Below, piece after piece: positions 8,250-17,650 of a stretch of DNA of 64,000 nucleotides. The position numbers and the translations under genes are program-made. The stretch comes from Alphaproteobacteria bacterium (lineage in GTDB: Bacteria > Pseudomonadota > Alphaproteobacteria > Puniceispirillales > Puniceispirillaceae). Within the stretch, counting starts at the first letter, position 1; each line of letters opens with the position of its first letter. The DNA is taken from NCBI GenBank assembly GCA_012269555.1, contig JAAXKA010000088.1, forward strand, positions 19,462 to 83,461. The letters run 5' to 3'. Below the pieces are notes generated by a model. That model was not told the origin of the DNA. It did no database searches and saw nothing but the letters and a program-made list of their open reading frames with translations.

Positions 8250-8873
8250 ATGCTATTGTGGGTTGGTCTAGGAAATCCTGGCGAAAAATACCAGAAACAA
8301 CGTCATAATATTGGTTTTATGATAGTTGAAAAAATTGCTTCTCAGCACTCATTCACTCCTTGGAAAAATAAGATGAAAGCAAGGATCTGTGAGGGAGAAA
8401 TAGCTGGCCAAAAGATAATATTACTTAAACCGCAATTATTTATTAATAAATCAGGCGAACCGCTATCACAAGTTGCTAGATTTTACAAAATATCATTAGA
8501 TTCAATTTATGTATTCTATGACGATATTGACCTCAAACCTGGAAAAGTGAAAATTAAAAATGGTGGTGGCCATGGAGGCCACAATGGCATAAGAAATATA
8601 GATGAAAATATGGGAAAAAATTATTGGCGAATACGAACGGGTATTGGGAGACCTGAAAAAAAAGAATTAGTTCAAAAATGGGTTCTAAACGATTTTAGTT
8701 CTGAGGAGCAAAGGAGCTGGCTAAATTTTCTATTACAAATTATTGCAACAGAATCAAATAAACTTGCAGAGAGAAATCCTGAGCTTTTTATGTCAAGAGT
8801 ATCTTTGCTTACTAATACTGAAATTAAAATGCGCAAAGAAAATCAGATTACTGGAGATTTAAATGGGATTTAA
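8250..8873 (+). CDS. pth: Peptidyl-tRNA hydrolase
   Basis: Releases peptides from peptidyl-tRNA lost by stalled ribosomes. The 207-residue protein shows GLGNPGEKYQKQRHN with the catalytic His19, LLKPQLFINKSGEP, VFYDDIDLKPGKVKI with the conserved Asp, and the GGGHGGHNGIRNI loop. The last 11 bp overlap the start of ychF, which indicates translational coupling. The rplY-pth-ychF order is typical of alphaproteobacteria. Confidence 0.96.
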   Translation: MLLWVGLGNPGEKYQKQRHNIGFMIVEKIASQHSFTPWKNKMKARICEGEIAGQKIILLKPQLFINKSGEPLSQVARFYKISLDSIYVFYDDIDLKPGKVKIKNGGGHGGHNGIRNIDENMGKNYWRIRTGIGRPEKKELVQKWVLNDFSSEEQRSWLNFLLQIIATESNKLAERNPELFMSRVSLLTNTEIKMRKENQITGDLNGI

Positions 8874-9960
8874 CTGCGGAATCGTTGGATTACCAAATGT
8901 AGGAAAATCTACTTTATTCAATGCTCTTACCAAAACAGCTGCTGCAGAGGCAGCCAATTACCCATTCTGCACTATAGAGCCGAATACAGGACGTGTTGCA
9001 GTTCCTGACGAAAGATTGAAACAGCTCGCATTATTAGCAAAATCAGCGCAGACTCTCCCAACCCAGCTTGAGTTTGTGGATATTGCGGGACTAGTGAAAG
9101 GAGCATCACAAGGTGAGGGTCTTGGAAATAAATTCCTTGCAAACATTAGGGAAGTTGATGCCATAGCGCATGTACTAAGATGCTTTTCAAATGAGGATAT
9201 TACCCATGTTGAGGGAGAAATTAATCCTTTAAGAGATGCTGAAATAGTTGAAACAGAGCTTATGCTTGCTGATATTGAATCTCTTGAAAAAAGAATGGAA
9301 AGTCTCAAGAAGAAAGCAAGGGGTGGTGATAAAGGAGCAATTCAAGATTTGACTCTGATGGAAAAAATTTTTCAAAATCTCTCTGATGGAAATCCTGCTA
9401 GAACAACTCCTCTGTCTGAAGATGAAGTGCGTAGAATGAATTTTATGCAACTAATAACAGCAAAACCTATTTTGTACGTTTGCAACGTAGCTGAGGAAGA
9501 CGTGATTAATGGTAATTCTTTTAGCAAATTAGTATTTGAAAAAGCCAAGTCTGAAAATTGTAACGCAGTAATTGTATCTGCTGCAATTGAAGCTGAAATA
9601 GCATCACTTCCAGAAGAGGATGCAAATGAGTTTTTAGCTGAACTAGGCCTTAAAGAGGCTGGTTTAGATAGAATGATTAAAGCTGGGTATGATTTGCTAG
9701 ATTTAACAACATTTTTTACAGTAGGTCCAAAGGAAGCTCGTGCATGGACCGTACAAACAGGAGCTAAGGCACCTGAAGCTGCAGGTGTAATTCATACAGA
9801 CTTTCAACGTGGCTTTATTCGGGCCGAAACGATAGCTTTCAATGATTACATAAAACACGGAGGAGAAGCTGCATGCAAAGAGTTAGGAAAATTTAGAGTA
9901 GAAGGAGCTGATTATCTTGTGAAGGATGGTGACGTTTTTCATTTTAGATTTAATGTTTAA
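8863..9960 (+). CDS. ychF: Redox-regulated ATPase YchF
   Basis: An OBG-family P-loop protein of 365 residues that hydrolyses ATP rather than GTP, associates with ribosomes and acts in stress responses. Visible are the G1 loop GLPNVGKSTLFNAL (about 8-21), the G3-region VDIAGLVKGASQGEGLG, a coiled-coil insertion in the middle and the C-terminal TGS domain (LTTFFTVGPKEARAWT, then IHTDFQRGFIRAE). Its ATG overlaps the end of pth. Confidence 0.97.
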   Translation: MGFNCGIVGLPNVGKSTLFNALTKTAAAEAANYPFCTIEPNTGRVAVPDERLKQLALLAKSAQTLPTQLEFVDIAGLVKGASQGEGLGNKFLANIREVDAIAHVLRCFSNEDITHVEGEINPLRDAEIVETELMLADIESLEKRMESLKKKARGGDKGAIQDLTLMEKIFQNLSDGNPARTTPLSEDEVRRMNFMQLITAKPILYVCNVAEEDVINGNSFSKLVFEKAKSENCNAVIVSAAIEAEIASLPEEDANEFLAELGLKEAGLDRMIKAGYDLLDLTTFFTVGPKEARAWTVQTGAKAPEAAGVIHTDFQRGFIRAETIAFNDYIKHGGEAACKELGKFRVEGADYLVKDGDVFHFRFNV

Positions 9961-9986
9961 CTCATAATCATAATAGAAGATGAGTT
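9959..9986. terminator. Small dyad between convergent ychF and petC
   Basis: AACTCAT (9959-9965) and ATGAGTT (9980-9986) form a 7-bp AT-rich stem with a 14-base loop in the 33-bp gap between the two convergent genes. It could be a weak bidirectional terminator. The stem is weak and there is no clear T tract. Confidence 0.35.
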
Positions 9987-9993
9987 AATAAGT

Positions 9994-10758
9994 TTATGCT
10001 TTTTTTACATCAGACCAAATGAACCTCATAGCACCATAACTCATACCGACCATTATTAACAAAAATATCATTACTTTTACACCTGTGCGTTTGCGCTTCT
10101 CAAGACTTGGCTCTGCAGTCCAAGTAAGAAAATATACCAGGTCGCTAGCAATAGAAGATATGTCTGTGGAAGCGCCGTCTGCATAAGAAACATCATCTCC
10201 ATATATGGGTTGTGGCATAGCAATTAGATTACCAGGATAAGCGGCATTGTAATACATGCCATCGGGAACTTCCTTATCAGCAGGAGCATCCTTGTAAGAT
10301 GTTAACAAGCTATAAAGATAATCTGGACCATTGGCACGTGCCTTAGTGATAAGAGACAAGTCAGGTGGGTAAGCACCACCATTGCCTGCACGAGCCGCTG
10401 CGTCATTAGGATAGGGTGCCGGAAACCTATCTGCTGCAATGCCCGGGCGCATAAACATTTCCCCTTCATCATTTGGTCCATCTTCAACTTCATATTCTGC
10501 CGCGAATGCTTTAATTTCTGCCTTACTATAACCAAGATCTGACAGATTACGAAAAGCAATATAATTGAGTGAGTGACAGGACGCACATATCTCTCGGTAT
10601 GCTTGAAATCCACGTTGCATAGCTGATTTATCCAATGTTCCAAAAGGTCCATTGAAACTCCAATCTTTGTGTTTTAAAACAACATCACCAGAGCCAGCGG
10701 CAAATGAATTACTTACAAATAAGATACAACCAAAAATTAATGAACCAAACCATTTCAT
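9994..10758 (-). CDS. petC: Cytochrome c1 of the bc1 complex
   Basis: The membrane-anchored c-type cytochrome of ubiquinol-cytochrome c reductase; it passes electrons from the Rieske protein to a soluble cytochrome c in the periplasm. The 254-residue protein has a signal peptide (about 1-20, ending SFAAGSG), the heme site CASCH (Cys58, Cys61, His62), the ADRFPAPYPNDAAARAGNGG region, the axial-ligand region NLIAMPQPIYG, and a C-terminal membrane helix followed by a basic tail. It is last in the petA-petB-petC operon, and its first base overlaps the petB stop region. Confidence 0.95.
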   Translation of the reverse strand: MKWFGSLIFGCILFVSNSFAAGSGDVVLKHKDWSFNGPFGTLDKSAMQRGFQAYREICASCHSLNYIAFRNLSDLGYSKAEIKAFAAEYEVEDGPNDEGEMFMRPGIAADRFPAPYPNDAAARAGNGGAYPPDLSLITKARANGPDYLYSLLTSYKDAPADKEVPDGMYYNAAYPGNLIAMPQPIYGDDVSYADGASTDISSIASDLVYFLTWTAEPSLEKRKRTGVKVMIFLLIMVGMSYGAMRFIWSDVKKA

Positions 10759-12011
10759 TATACTTTCTCCTTAACGGCAGATGCCGCACCCACCATAGCT
10801 GAACCTCCCAGCACCGATTTAGACAAGGATTGAGGAAGAGGTTTGGGCGTTTCTATGACAGACAACAAAGGAAGAATAACTAAAAAGTGAAGAAAGTACC
10901 AAGCTGTCGCAACGCGGGATAAAACAACATAAATTCCTTCAGCGGGCATGCCACCAAGATAACCAAGTGCGATACAATCTGCAAAAAATACCCAGAAGAA
11001 AATTTTAAAAATTGGGCGAAAATTTCCAGAGCGTATAGGAGACCTATCTAACCAAGGCAGAATGAACAATACTGCAATTGCTCCAAACATAGCTAATACT
11101 CCACCAAGTTTATCAGGAACAGCTCGCAAAATTGCATAAAAGGGTAAAAAATACCATTCTGGGACAATATGTGCGGGTGTTTGCATTGGATTTGCTGGAA
11201 TGTAATTGTCAGGATGACCCATAAAATTTGGAAAGAAAAATATTGCCGCAGCAAATAAAGTCAAGAAAACAGATAAACCAAAAAAATCTTTAATTGTATA
11301 ATAGGGGTGAAAAGGTACTGTATCTTGAGGACCACTTGGATCAATACCTATTGGATTATTTGACCCAAAACGATGTAGAGCTACCAAGTGAAGAATTACA
11401 ACACCAACGATAAGAAATGGCATTAAATAATGCAAAGCAAAAAATCTATTTAAAGTTGGGTTATCAACTGAAAAACCTCCCCATAAAAAGGTTACAATTG
11501 AGTCGCCTATAAAAGGTATCGCTGAGAACAAGTTAGTGATAACGGTCGCACCCCAGAAACTCATCTGTCCCCAGGGTAATACGTACCCCATAAATGCTGT
11601 TGCCATCATCAATAGAAGAATAAGAACTCCTAAAATCCAGAGTAATTCTCTAGGGGCTTTATATGAACCATAGTATAAACCTCTAAAAATATGAATAAAT
11701 ACCACTATAAAGAAGAAACTGGCTCCGTTCATGTGAATATATCGGAGCAACCAACCGTGATTAACATCCCTCATTATTCGTTCAACAGACTGAAAAGCAT
11801 AATCGACATGGGGTGTGTAGCTCATTGCCAAAACAATTCCAGTAACTATCATTATTACTAATGATATGCCAGCCAGCGATCCAAAATTCCAAAAATAGTT
11901 TAGATTTTTGGGCGTTGGATACTCATTGAGCTCATGATCCATAAATGAAAAAATAGGAAGTCGATGATCAATCCAACGAACTACTGGGTTTGAAAATTTA
12001 TCTGCTGACAT
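10758..12011 (-). CDS. petB: Cytochrome b of the bc1 complex
   Basis: A 417-residue eight-helix membrane subunit that carries hemes bL and bH and forms the quinol-oxidising and quinone-reducing sites. Visible are the paired histidines in helices B and D ([20 protein letters not shown] and [20 protein letters not shown]), the conserved [19 protein letters not shown] surface helix, and [18 protein letters not shown], which contains the Qo-site PEW(Y) motif. It lies between petA and petC in the same orientation. The organisation is ordinary for alphaproteobacteria. Confidence 0.97.
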   Translation of the reverse strand: MSADKFSNPVVRWIDHRLPIFSFMDHELNEYPTPKNLNYFWNFGSLAGISLVIMIVTGIVLAMSYTPHVDYAFQSVERIMRDVNHGWLLRYIHMNGASFFFIVVFIHIFRGLYYGSYKAPRELLWILGVLILLLMMATAFMGYVLPWGQMSFWGATVITNLFSAIPFIGDSIVTFLWGGFSVDNPTLNRFFALHYLMPFLIVGVVILHLVALHRFGSNNPIGIDPSGPQDTVPFHPYYTIKDFFGLSVFLTLFAAAIFFFPNFMGHPDNYIPANPMQTPAHIVPEWYFLPFYAILRAVPDKLGGVLAMFGAIAVLFILPWLDRSPIRSGNFRPIFKIFFWVFFADCIALGYLGGMPAEGIYVVLSRVATAWYFLHFLVILPLLSVIETPKPLPQSLSKSVLGGSAMVGAASAVKEKV

Positions 12012-12036
12012 GATATATTCCTTATTCGATAGGTAA

Positions 12037-12591
12037 TTAACCGATTTTTATGAGAGATTCTGTTTCAAATGTATAGGGTGGTATTTCCAGATTAACTGGG
12101 GCAGGCCCTTTTCTTATTCTCCCAGAGCTATCATAATGCGAACCATGACATGGACAAAACCAGCCATCATATTCACCTTTAATCTCTCCAGTTTTTTGAC
12201 CAAGAGGGACACATCCGAGATGTGTACAAACACCGATCATAACTAAATATTTTGGATTTGACACACGATCAACATCTAGCTGAGGGTCTTTTAATTGTGA
12301 TAACTCAACAGATTGAGCAGTGTTGATTTCATCTTCTGTTCTATGTCTGATAAAAACAGGCTTACCACGCCACTTAACGGTTATTGACTGTCCAATATCT
12401 ATTTTTGATATATCAACTTCTATCGAAGCAAGTGCCAAAGTATCCGCTGCTGGATTCATTTGGTCTATAAGAGGCCATGCAACAGCTGCCGCCCCGATGC
12501 CTGCCATAGCGTAGCTCGCAACCACTATGAAATCACGACGTCTACCATCTACTGGGTTATCCTTTTGTTTCGAGGTATTTGTTTTTGCCAT
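12037..12591 (-). CDS. petA: Rieske iron-sulfur subunit of the bc1 complex
   Basis: Carries the 2Fe-2S cluster between quinol and cytochrome c1. The start at 12591 is preferred because GAGGGGAAG precedes it directly; an extension to 12630 has no such site. The protein has a twin-arginine-like segment (GRRRDF) before a single membrane helix, the two cluster-binding boxes CTHLGC and CPCHGSHYD, and the C-terminal [12 protein letters not shown]. It is the first gene of the bc1 operon and is preceded by about 185 bp that separate it from hemF. Confidence 0.96.
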   Translation of the reverse strand: MAKTNTSKQKDNPVDGRRRDFIVVASYAMAGIGAAAVAWPLIDQMNPAADTLALASIEVDISKIDIGQSITVKWRGKPVFIRHRTEDEINTAQSVELSQLKDPQLDVDRVSNPKYLVMIGVCTHLGCVPLGQKTGEIKGEYDGWFCPCHGSHYDSSGRIRKGPAPVNLEIPPYTFETESLIKIG

Positions 12592-12776
12592 CTTCCCCTC
12601 ACCACATTTTATTGGTGGACTTCTTATCAAATCTTATTAAGAAATTTCTTTTTTTACTTTTATGGTAATAGTATTCATGAGAATAAAAAATTCTACCCTA
12701 TTTTCCATAAAAATAGTCTAAATTGCCAATCTTTTTCCACAGATGGAACAATTTGTCGCAAGATTGTATCTTTAGC

Positions 12777-13655
12777 TTAAGGCCAACGAACTTTCGGAGG
12801 AAGACTCATTAAAATTGCATCAATATTGCCACCTGTCTTAAGTCCAAAAAGCGTTCCTCGATCATATAGTAAATTAAATTCAACGTATCTTCCCCTTCGG
12901 ATTTCCTGATATTCTCGGTCTGAATCATTCCAGATGATATTCTTAGTTTCCTTAACGATTTCAGAATAGCAATTCTTGAACGTACTACCAACATCTTGGA
13001 TAAATTCAAAATCAGTATTCCAATCATCATTGTCCAAACTATCAAAGAAAATCCCCCCTGCTCCACGAGGCTCATCTCGATGTTTCAGATAAAAATAATC
13101 ATCGCACCATTTTTTAAATTTCGCATAGGAATCTTTTTTATAATTATCACAGGCCTTTTTTAGAGCAGCATGAAATTTTTCTGTTTGTCCATCAGCGGGT
13201 CGAATTGGTGTTAAATCAGCACCTCCACCAAACCAAGATTTAGAGGTAATGATGAAACGTGTATTCATATGTGCTGCTGGGACATAGGGATTCAAGGGGT
13301 GTGCAACCACTGAAATTCCAGCTGCCCAGAATTTTCCATCTCTTTTCGCGCCTGGGATAGACGCCCGAAATTCCTCAGATAACTCGCCATATACTATTGA
13401 TGTATTAACGCCTACTTTTTCAAAGATTCGTCCGTTCATCAATCGCATTTTACCGCCGCCGCCGCCTTCTCTATTCCAGCTCTTTTCAACAAAAACGCCA
13501 GCTTTTAAGTCTGAGGATTGTTTTGGAGCCTCATTCTCAATCGCTATAAATGCGGAGCAAATCTCCTCCTGTAATAAATGAAACCATGCCACAGCTTTTT
13601 CTTTTTTTTGTTCCAAATCCAACATTTTATTTAACATTTTCCTATCAGGCTTCAT
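12777..13655 (-). CDS. hemF: Oxygen-dependent coproporphyrinogen III oxidase
   Basis: A heme-pathway enzyme that oxidatively decarboxylates coproporphyrinogen III to protoporphyrinogen IX using O2. The 292-residue protein contains EKSWNREGGGGGKMRLMNG, NPYVPAAHMNTRFI, SWFGGGADLTPI, DEPRGAGGIFFDSL and the C-terminal RRGRYVEFNLLYDRGT plus GGNIDAILMSLPP, all family signatures. It lies upstream of petA on the same strand; heme supply next to a cytochrome operon makes sense, but a shared transcript is not proven. The aerobic isoform fits a surface-ocean lifestyle. Confidence 0.97.
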   Translation of the reverse strand: MKPDRKMLNKMLDLEQKKEKAVAWFHLLQEEICSAFIAIENEAPKQSSDLKAGVFVEKSWNREGGGGGKMRLMNGRIFEKVGVNTSIVYGELSEEFRASIPGAKRDGKFWAAGISVVAHPLNPYVPAAHMNTRFIITSKSWFGGGADLTPIRPADGQTEKFHAALKKACDNYKKDSYAKFKKWCDDYFYLKHRDEPRGAGGIFFDSLDNDDWNTDFEFIQDVGSTFKNCYSEIVKETKNIIWNDSDREYQEIRRGRYVEFNLLYDRGTLFGLKTGGNIDAILMSLPPKVRWP

Positions 13656-13748
13656 ATTTTTTTAATCTACGAAGGCTGAATAATTAAAGTATTGGTGTCA
13701 GTAATAACAGCTCAAATAGAAAAACATACAAAATAATGACCGTAACAT

Positions 13749-14984
13749 TCAACTTTCATATATTTTAGGTAGAGAGTTTTTCGGGGAAAAATCCATATTT
13801 TCCGGTAGTTTAAATTCATTCATAACCCAAAGGTGTTCAAGTTCCTTTAGTTTTAACCCCATTTCTGGTCCCGTACTCCAACCAGCTTGCTTTAAGTCTT
13901 TTCCTGTAATTGGAAATTTTGGTTTTTTGAAAGCATCAATAGAACCCCATTTATTTTTTGGAAATAAAAAACCCTTTCGAATACAATAAATCCGCATTTT
14001 GTCAGATAAATCAGATGCATGCCAATAAGCTGTTTTTTGCCAATGATTGGTGATAAGTTTTGATGCTTCTGAATAAGTCAATTCTTGCATTAGTCTTTCA
14101 AAGCGCGCTCGCTCATGGCGAGAGAATCTAATTTTACTATAAATTTTATTTTTTTTATGAACTGGAGTGATTGCCGCTAATCTTGCTAGCCAATCAAGTT
14201 GTAAAAAAGCATTTTTAAAAATATCAATCTCAAGATTGACCAAAGAAAAACAAAAACCAAATCCAAGTCTGTCCAAGCCTATTTTTTTCGCAAGATAGAG
14301 AGAATTAATAGGATTATTTGCCATAAGCCATTTACTAAATTCGTCCGTAATTCTCTCTAATGAAAGCAGATTTAATTTCTTACAATGCCTTTTTAGTGCT
14401 TCAATATCATCCTGAGGTATTTCAAACTCTGGCATCCATGCAAAAAACCTAAAAGCTCTAAGTATCCGAAGGTAATCTTCCTGAATTCGGTCATCAGCAC
14501 TTCCAATGAAAGTAAGCTTTTTATTATGCAGATCTGAAAGACCATTACACGGATCGAATAAAGTATTCGCATCTGTCAAATAAATTGCGTTTATAGTGAA
14601 ATCACGTCGCTGTGCATCAAGCAGCCAATCTGTTACAGGTTCAACTTCGCTGCGTCGTCCATCACTTTTAATATCTTTTCGAGTCTGCGTAACTTCTATT
14701 AAGATATCGTTTTCAACAACCGTAATAGTGCCGTGAGAAAGTCCCGTTTCATAGAATTTAATTTTGTGTTTATTTAAAATCTCAATAAAATGAACTATTG
14801 GGAAATTTATTGCCATATCAAAGTCTTTAACAGGCTTTTTCATTAACAAATTCCGTACAGCCCCCCCTACGAGACGGGCCTCTTTATTGTTTTCCCTTGC
14901 GATTTTTTGTATCTTTTTTATAAGCGTTCTGGCTTTTCCCGCTGGAAATTCTAATCTTTTTATGTTTTTTCTCCCGTTGCACAA
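13749..14984 (-). CDS. cca: CCA-adding tRNA nucleotidyltransferase (poly(A) polymerase family)
   Basis: Adds or repairs the 3' CCA end of tRNAs. The 411-residue protein shows the catalytic GGAVRNLLMKKPVKDFDMA block (40-58, Asp54 and Asp56 binding metal), TRKDIKSDGRRSEVEPV, DAQRRDFTINAIY, and RIQEDYLRILRAFRF (template-binding arginine and aspartate region). The only canonical start in frame is TTG 14984. A GGGAG stretch sits 7 bases before an in-frame ATA about nine codons later, so the true start is uncertain. It follows the DUF6111 and NUDIX genes, a conserved alphaproteobacterial trio. Confidence 0.93.
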   Translation of the reverse strand: MCNGRKNIKRLEFPAGKARTLIKKIQKIARENNKEARLVGGAVRNLLMKKPVKDFDMAINFPIVHFIEILNKHKIKFYETGLSHGTITVVENDILIEVTQTRKDIKSDGRRSEVEPVTDWLLDAQRRDFTINAIYLTDANTLFDPCNGLSDLHNKKLTFIGSADDRIQEDYLRILRAFRFFAWMPEFEIPQDDIEALKRHCKKLNLLSLERITDEFSKWLMANNPINSLYLAKKIGLDRLGFGFCFSLVNLEIDIFKNAFLQLDWLARLAAITPVHKKNKIYSKIRFSRHERARFERLMQELTYSEASKLITNHWQKTAYWHASDLSDKMRIYCIRKGFLFPKNKWGSIDAFKKPKFPITGKDLKQAGWSTGPEMGLKLKELEHLWVMNEFKLPENMDFSPKNSLPKIYES

Positions 14985-15027
14985 TAAAGCCCATTTGATA
15001 AATAAAAAAACTAATTTTAGTCTTTAC

Positions 15028-15303
15028 CTATTCCTTTGAATCAAATCTACCTTCTATTATTTCACCGTTTTCAATCTCGGCGGGACTGTAATGCATTGTT
15101 GGAGAAGCACCATTTAATTCAAATAACGCGAAGGAACTAACACTCAGTATTATACTAACTAATAAGACTAAAATGGTCCGATTTTTCTCAATAAATTTTC
15201 TTAGCTCGCTATCCTTTGACATCCTGTTAGAAATTAGTCGTAATGCCTCTATCAGTATTATAGCCACTAAAATAGCACACGCGATGTAAATATACCTTCT
15301 CAT
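15028..15303 (-). CDS. DUF6111-like small membrane protein
   Basis: A 91-residue protein with two hydrophobic helices (about 4-22 and 46-64) and a C-terminal segment MHYSPAEIENGEIIEGRFD. That segment resembles the Y-x-P-x-x-(x)-DG-x-(I/V)-x-PG-R end of DUF6111 proteins, which occur between a CoA-type NUDIX hydrolase and cca in alphaproteobacteria. The start codon overlaps the NUDIX stop by 4 bp, so the two are coupled. No function is known. Family membership rests on the tail motif and the position. Confidence 0.68.
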   Translation of the reverse strand: MRRYIYIACAILVAIILIEALRLISNRMSKDSELRKFIEKNRTILVLLVSIILSVSSFALFELNGASPTMHYSPAEIENGEIIEGRFDSKE

Positions 15304-15893
15304 ATCGAGAACCCTTTCTGGACCTTACTTGGTAAAATATCTGATAGTTGTTTTAAGATAGCAGCTGTGGCGCCCCAAACTAGTGGATTTGTATTTTTAA
15401 TTTCCAAAAATCTTTTACTACCAGTTTCTGAACTATATGTTCTTAAACGATAACGATTTGGATCGAGATATGAAGATAAAGGAGAAATTATAATTTCGTC
15501 GACTTCGCTTGGGTTACGAATTAACTGTTGTGAAGCACTCGATGGAGTTTTATCTAGATATCCCACCACTGGGTAAATATGATATCCCGTTGATGTTGCA
15601 ACTGGTGATAAAAATCCCAAAACTTCAACTTCACTTGATGATAGACCTACTTCCTCCTTTGTTTCTCGGAGGGCGGTATCTACAATTGTCTCATCAATGG
15701 ATTCAAGCTTTCCACCAGGAAAGCTTATTTGACCAGCATGTTCATTTAGGTGTGGGGCACGCTTTGTTAATAAAATAGAAAGCGCGTTTATTTCACCAAT
15801 CAAAAGACATAAAACAGCAGCTGGCCTCATACCTTTTAATGGCGCTTCAGCACAAAATTCACTAAAAACTCCAGTTTTGATTTGGCTAAGCAT
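15300..15893 (-). CDS. CoA-pyrophosphatase-type NUDIX hydrolase
   Basis: A NUDIX phosphohydrolase of 197 residues, probably acting on CoA or its derivatives. The upstream family motif is clear: ILLTKRAPHLNEHAGQISFP (about 40-59), followed by the NUDIX box from GG60-61 through RETKEEVGL (77-85). The LLTxR..H.GQ..FPGG pattern separates CoA diphosphatases (NudL/UPF0035) from other NUDIX enzymes. It is the first gene of a run NUDIX-DUF6111-cca on the minus strand. Confidence 0.88.
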   Translation of the reverse strand: MLSQIKTGVFSEFCAEAPLKGMRPAAVLCLLIGEINALSILLTKRAPHLNEHAGQISFPGGKLESIDETIVDTALRETKEEVGLSSSEVEVLGFLSPVATSTGYHIYPVVGYLDKTPSSASQQLIRNPSEVDEIIISPLSSYLDPNRYRLRTYSSETGSKRFLEIKNTNPLVWGATAAILKQLSDILPSKVQKGFSI

Positions 15894-15987
15894 CTTTATA
15901 TATCTTTTGTGTATTCATAATTTTTCTATATTTTTTGTTTTAATGAGAAACATTTAAATATTTTTTCAATGTAAATAAAATTAAACT

Positions 15988-16458
15988 TCATTGTAAAACA
16001 AGGAATTCCTCTGCTGACCAAACACCCATGTCACCATCGGAATTTTGAATGACCATATCCATTAATTGATAATAAACTGGACGACTAATCTTAGCAATCA
16101 AACCTTTATTTAAGGTTAAATAAGGTATTTCTTGCTGTTTTTTATTTTTTTTGAAAAAGATTGAATGCTTTGCACCAGCGATATATTTTCTTTCAATATT
16201 ATCAACCAATTCTAATCTTGGTCTTCCTCCTCCAACACTTTTAAGTACATTTAGGCCCACTATTATAAACGGCGCATCTTCTACTGTTATTTCTCCTTTT
16301 TCTGCTGGTGTTGTTAGCCAATATTTGCCGTTAGCATCTTTTGTTAAAACTGATGCAAATAATTTCACTATGGCTTTACGTCTAATCTCACCACCCTCAT
16401 GAAACCAACGTCCATCAGAAGCGATATGTATGTTAAATTCATCAAGCATTCGTGACAT
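15988..16458 (-). CDS. DUF1285 domain protein
   Basis: A 156-residue protein with the DUF1285 pattern: an N-terminal strand IHIASDGRWFHEGGEIRR, KLFASVLTKDANGKYWLTTP, and VEDAPFIIVGLN. Family members are found across proteobacteria and have no assigned function. They are commonly encoded beside the NUDIX/cca genes, as here. No membrane segment or signal peptide is visible, so it is probably cytosolic. A stretch of nearly 280 AT-rich bases separates it from the divergent exporter gene; I see no strong element there. Confidence 0.8.
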   Translation of the reverse strand: MSRMLDEFNIHIASDGRWFHEGGEIRRKAIVKLFASVLTKDANGKYWLTTPAEKGEITVEDAPFIIVGLNVLKSVGGGRPRLELVDNIERKYIAGAKHSIFFKKNKKQQEIPYLTLNKGLIAKISRPVYYQLMDMVIQNSDGDMGVWSAEEFLVLQ

Positions 16459-16735
16459 AGAAGACTTTTCACCAACTGAAATAAAATTAAGTTTTTACTT
16501 TTTTAAGACAACAAATTTATCCAACGTAATACTTTTATCAATAAACTAAAAGTTTGAAATAAAGATAAATTTTAACGATAAAGGTTATGAAAAGATAAGA
16601 TTTTTTTCAGAAAATAAAAATCAGCCAACAATATTAAGTAGAAACAATCAGTTTCAACTTTCATTTCTTTAATCTTTGAAGTATTTTTGATAGGTTATTG
16701 AACCGACAGTTCAGTTTTTAATAAAGCTTTTTTTT

Positions 16736-17650
16736 ATGTATATTTATTTTCCCATTGCAGAAATTTCGTTGAACCTTTTCATCGTCATTGGTTTGGGTGG
16801 TTTTATTGGTTTTTTATCTGGGCTTTTTGGCGTTGGCGGTGGTTTTCTAATGACGCCACTGCTTATTTTTCTTGGAATTCCTGCACCTGTAGCTGTGGCA
16901 ACTGAGGCAAATCAAATTGTCGCATCTTCTGTATCTGGGGTAATTGCGCACTGGCGTCGCAAAAATGTTGATTTTAAGATGGGTTCTGTATTGTTGTTTG
17001 GTGGAATGGTAGGCTCATCACTTGGCGTTCTTTTATTTGCACTTTTAGAAAAGATAGGACAATTAGATTTAGTGATTAAATTATCCTATGTGTTTTTTTT
17101 AGGTATTATCGGTATTTTGATGCTTTGGGAGAGTGTTCGTACTTACATTAGATCACGAAAAACAGAATTTTATCGTCGTAAATTACATGAACATAATTGG
17201 CTTCATGGTTTGCCCCTAAAAATGCGTTTTAGGCGCTCAAAACTTTATATAAGTGCATTAGTACCCTTCTCTATAGCAGCTTTTGTCGGCGTCCTTTCTG
17301 CTATTATGGGAGTTGGTGGTGGTTTTATTATGGTTCCTGCAATGATTTATCTTTTGGGCATGCCAACTTCCGTAGTCATTGGTACATCACTATTCCAAAT
17401 AATCTTTGTTACAGCAAATGTGACTTTGCTTCAGTCTGTGCAAACCCAAACAGTTGATTTTCTATTAGCAGGAACACTTTTATTTGGTGCGGTCATTGGT
17501 GCACAAATTGGAACTCGATTTGGAGGAATGTTGCGTGGAGAACAACTGCGCGGCATGCTAGCTCTCATCGTTCTACTTGTAAGTATTAGGATAGGTTATG
17601 AACTAATCTCCATTCCATTAGATATATTTTCTTCGGAGATAGTTAAATGA
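16736..17650 (+). CDS. TauE/SafE-family sulfite exporter-like permease
   Basis: A 304-residue polytopic membrane protein with the two internal TauE repeats: GGFIGFLSGLFGVGGGFLMT in the first half (about 21-40) and GVLSAIMGVGGGFIMVPAM in the second, with about eight hydrophobic helices. Members export sulfite, sulfoacetate or other organic anions; the substrate here is not identifiable. The ATG at 16736 follows a run of eight T residues and has no ribosome binding site, so it may be leaderless or weakly translated. The next gene starts within its stop codon region (4-bp overlap) and encodes the usual alphaproteobacterial partner. Confidence 0.9.
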   Translation: MYIYFPIAEISLNLFIVIGLGGFIGFLSGLFGVGGGFLMTPLLIFLGIPAPVAVATEANQIVASSVSGVIAHWRRKNVDFKMGSVLLFGGMVGSSLGVLLFALLEKIGQLDLVIKLSYVFFLGIIGILMLWESVRTYIRSRKTEFYRRKLHEHNWLHGLPLKMRFRRSKLYISALVPFSIAAFVGVLSAIMGVGGGFIMVPAMIYLLGMPTSVVIGTSLFQIIFVTANVTLLQSVQTQTVDFLLAGTLLFGAVIGAQIGTRFGGMLRGEQLRGMLALIVLLVSIRIGYELISIPLDIFSSEIVK

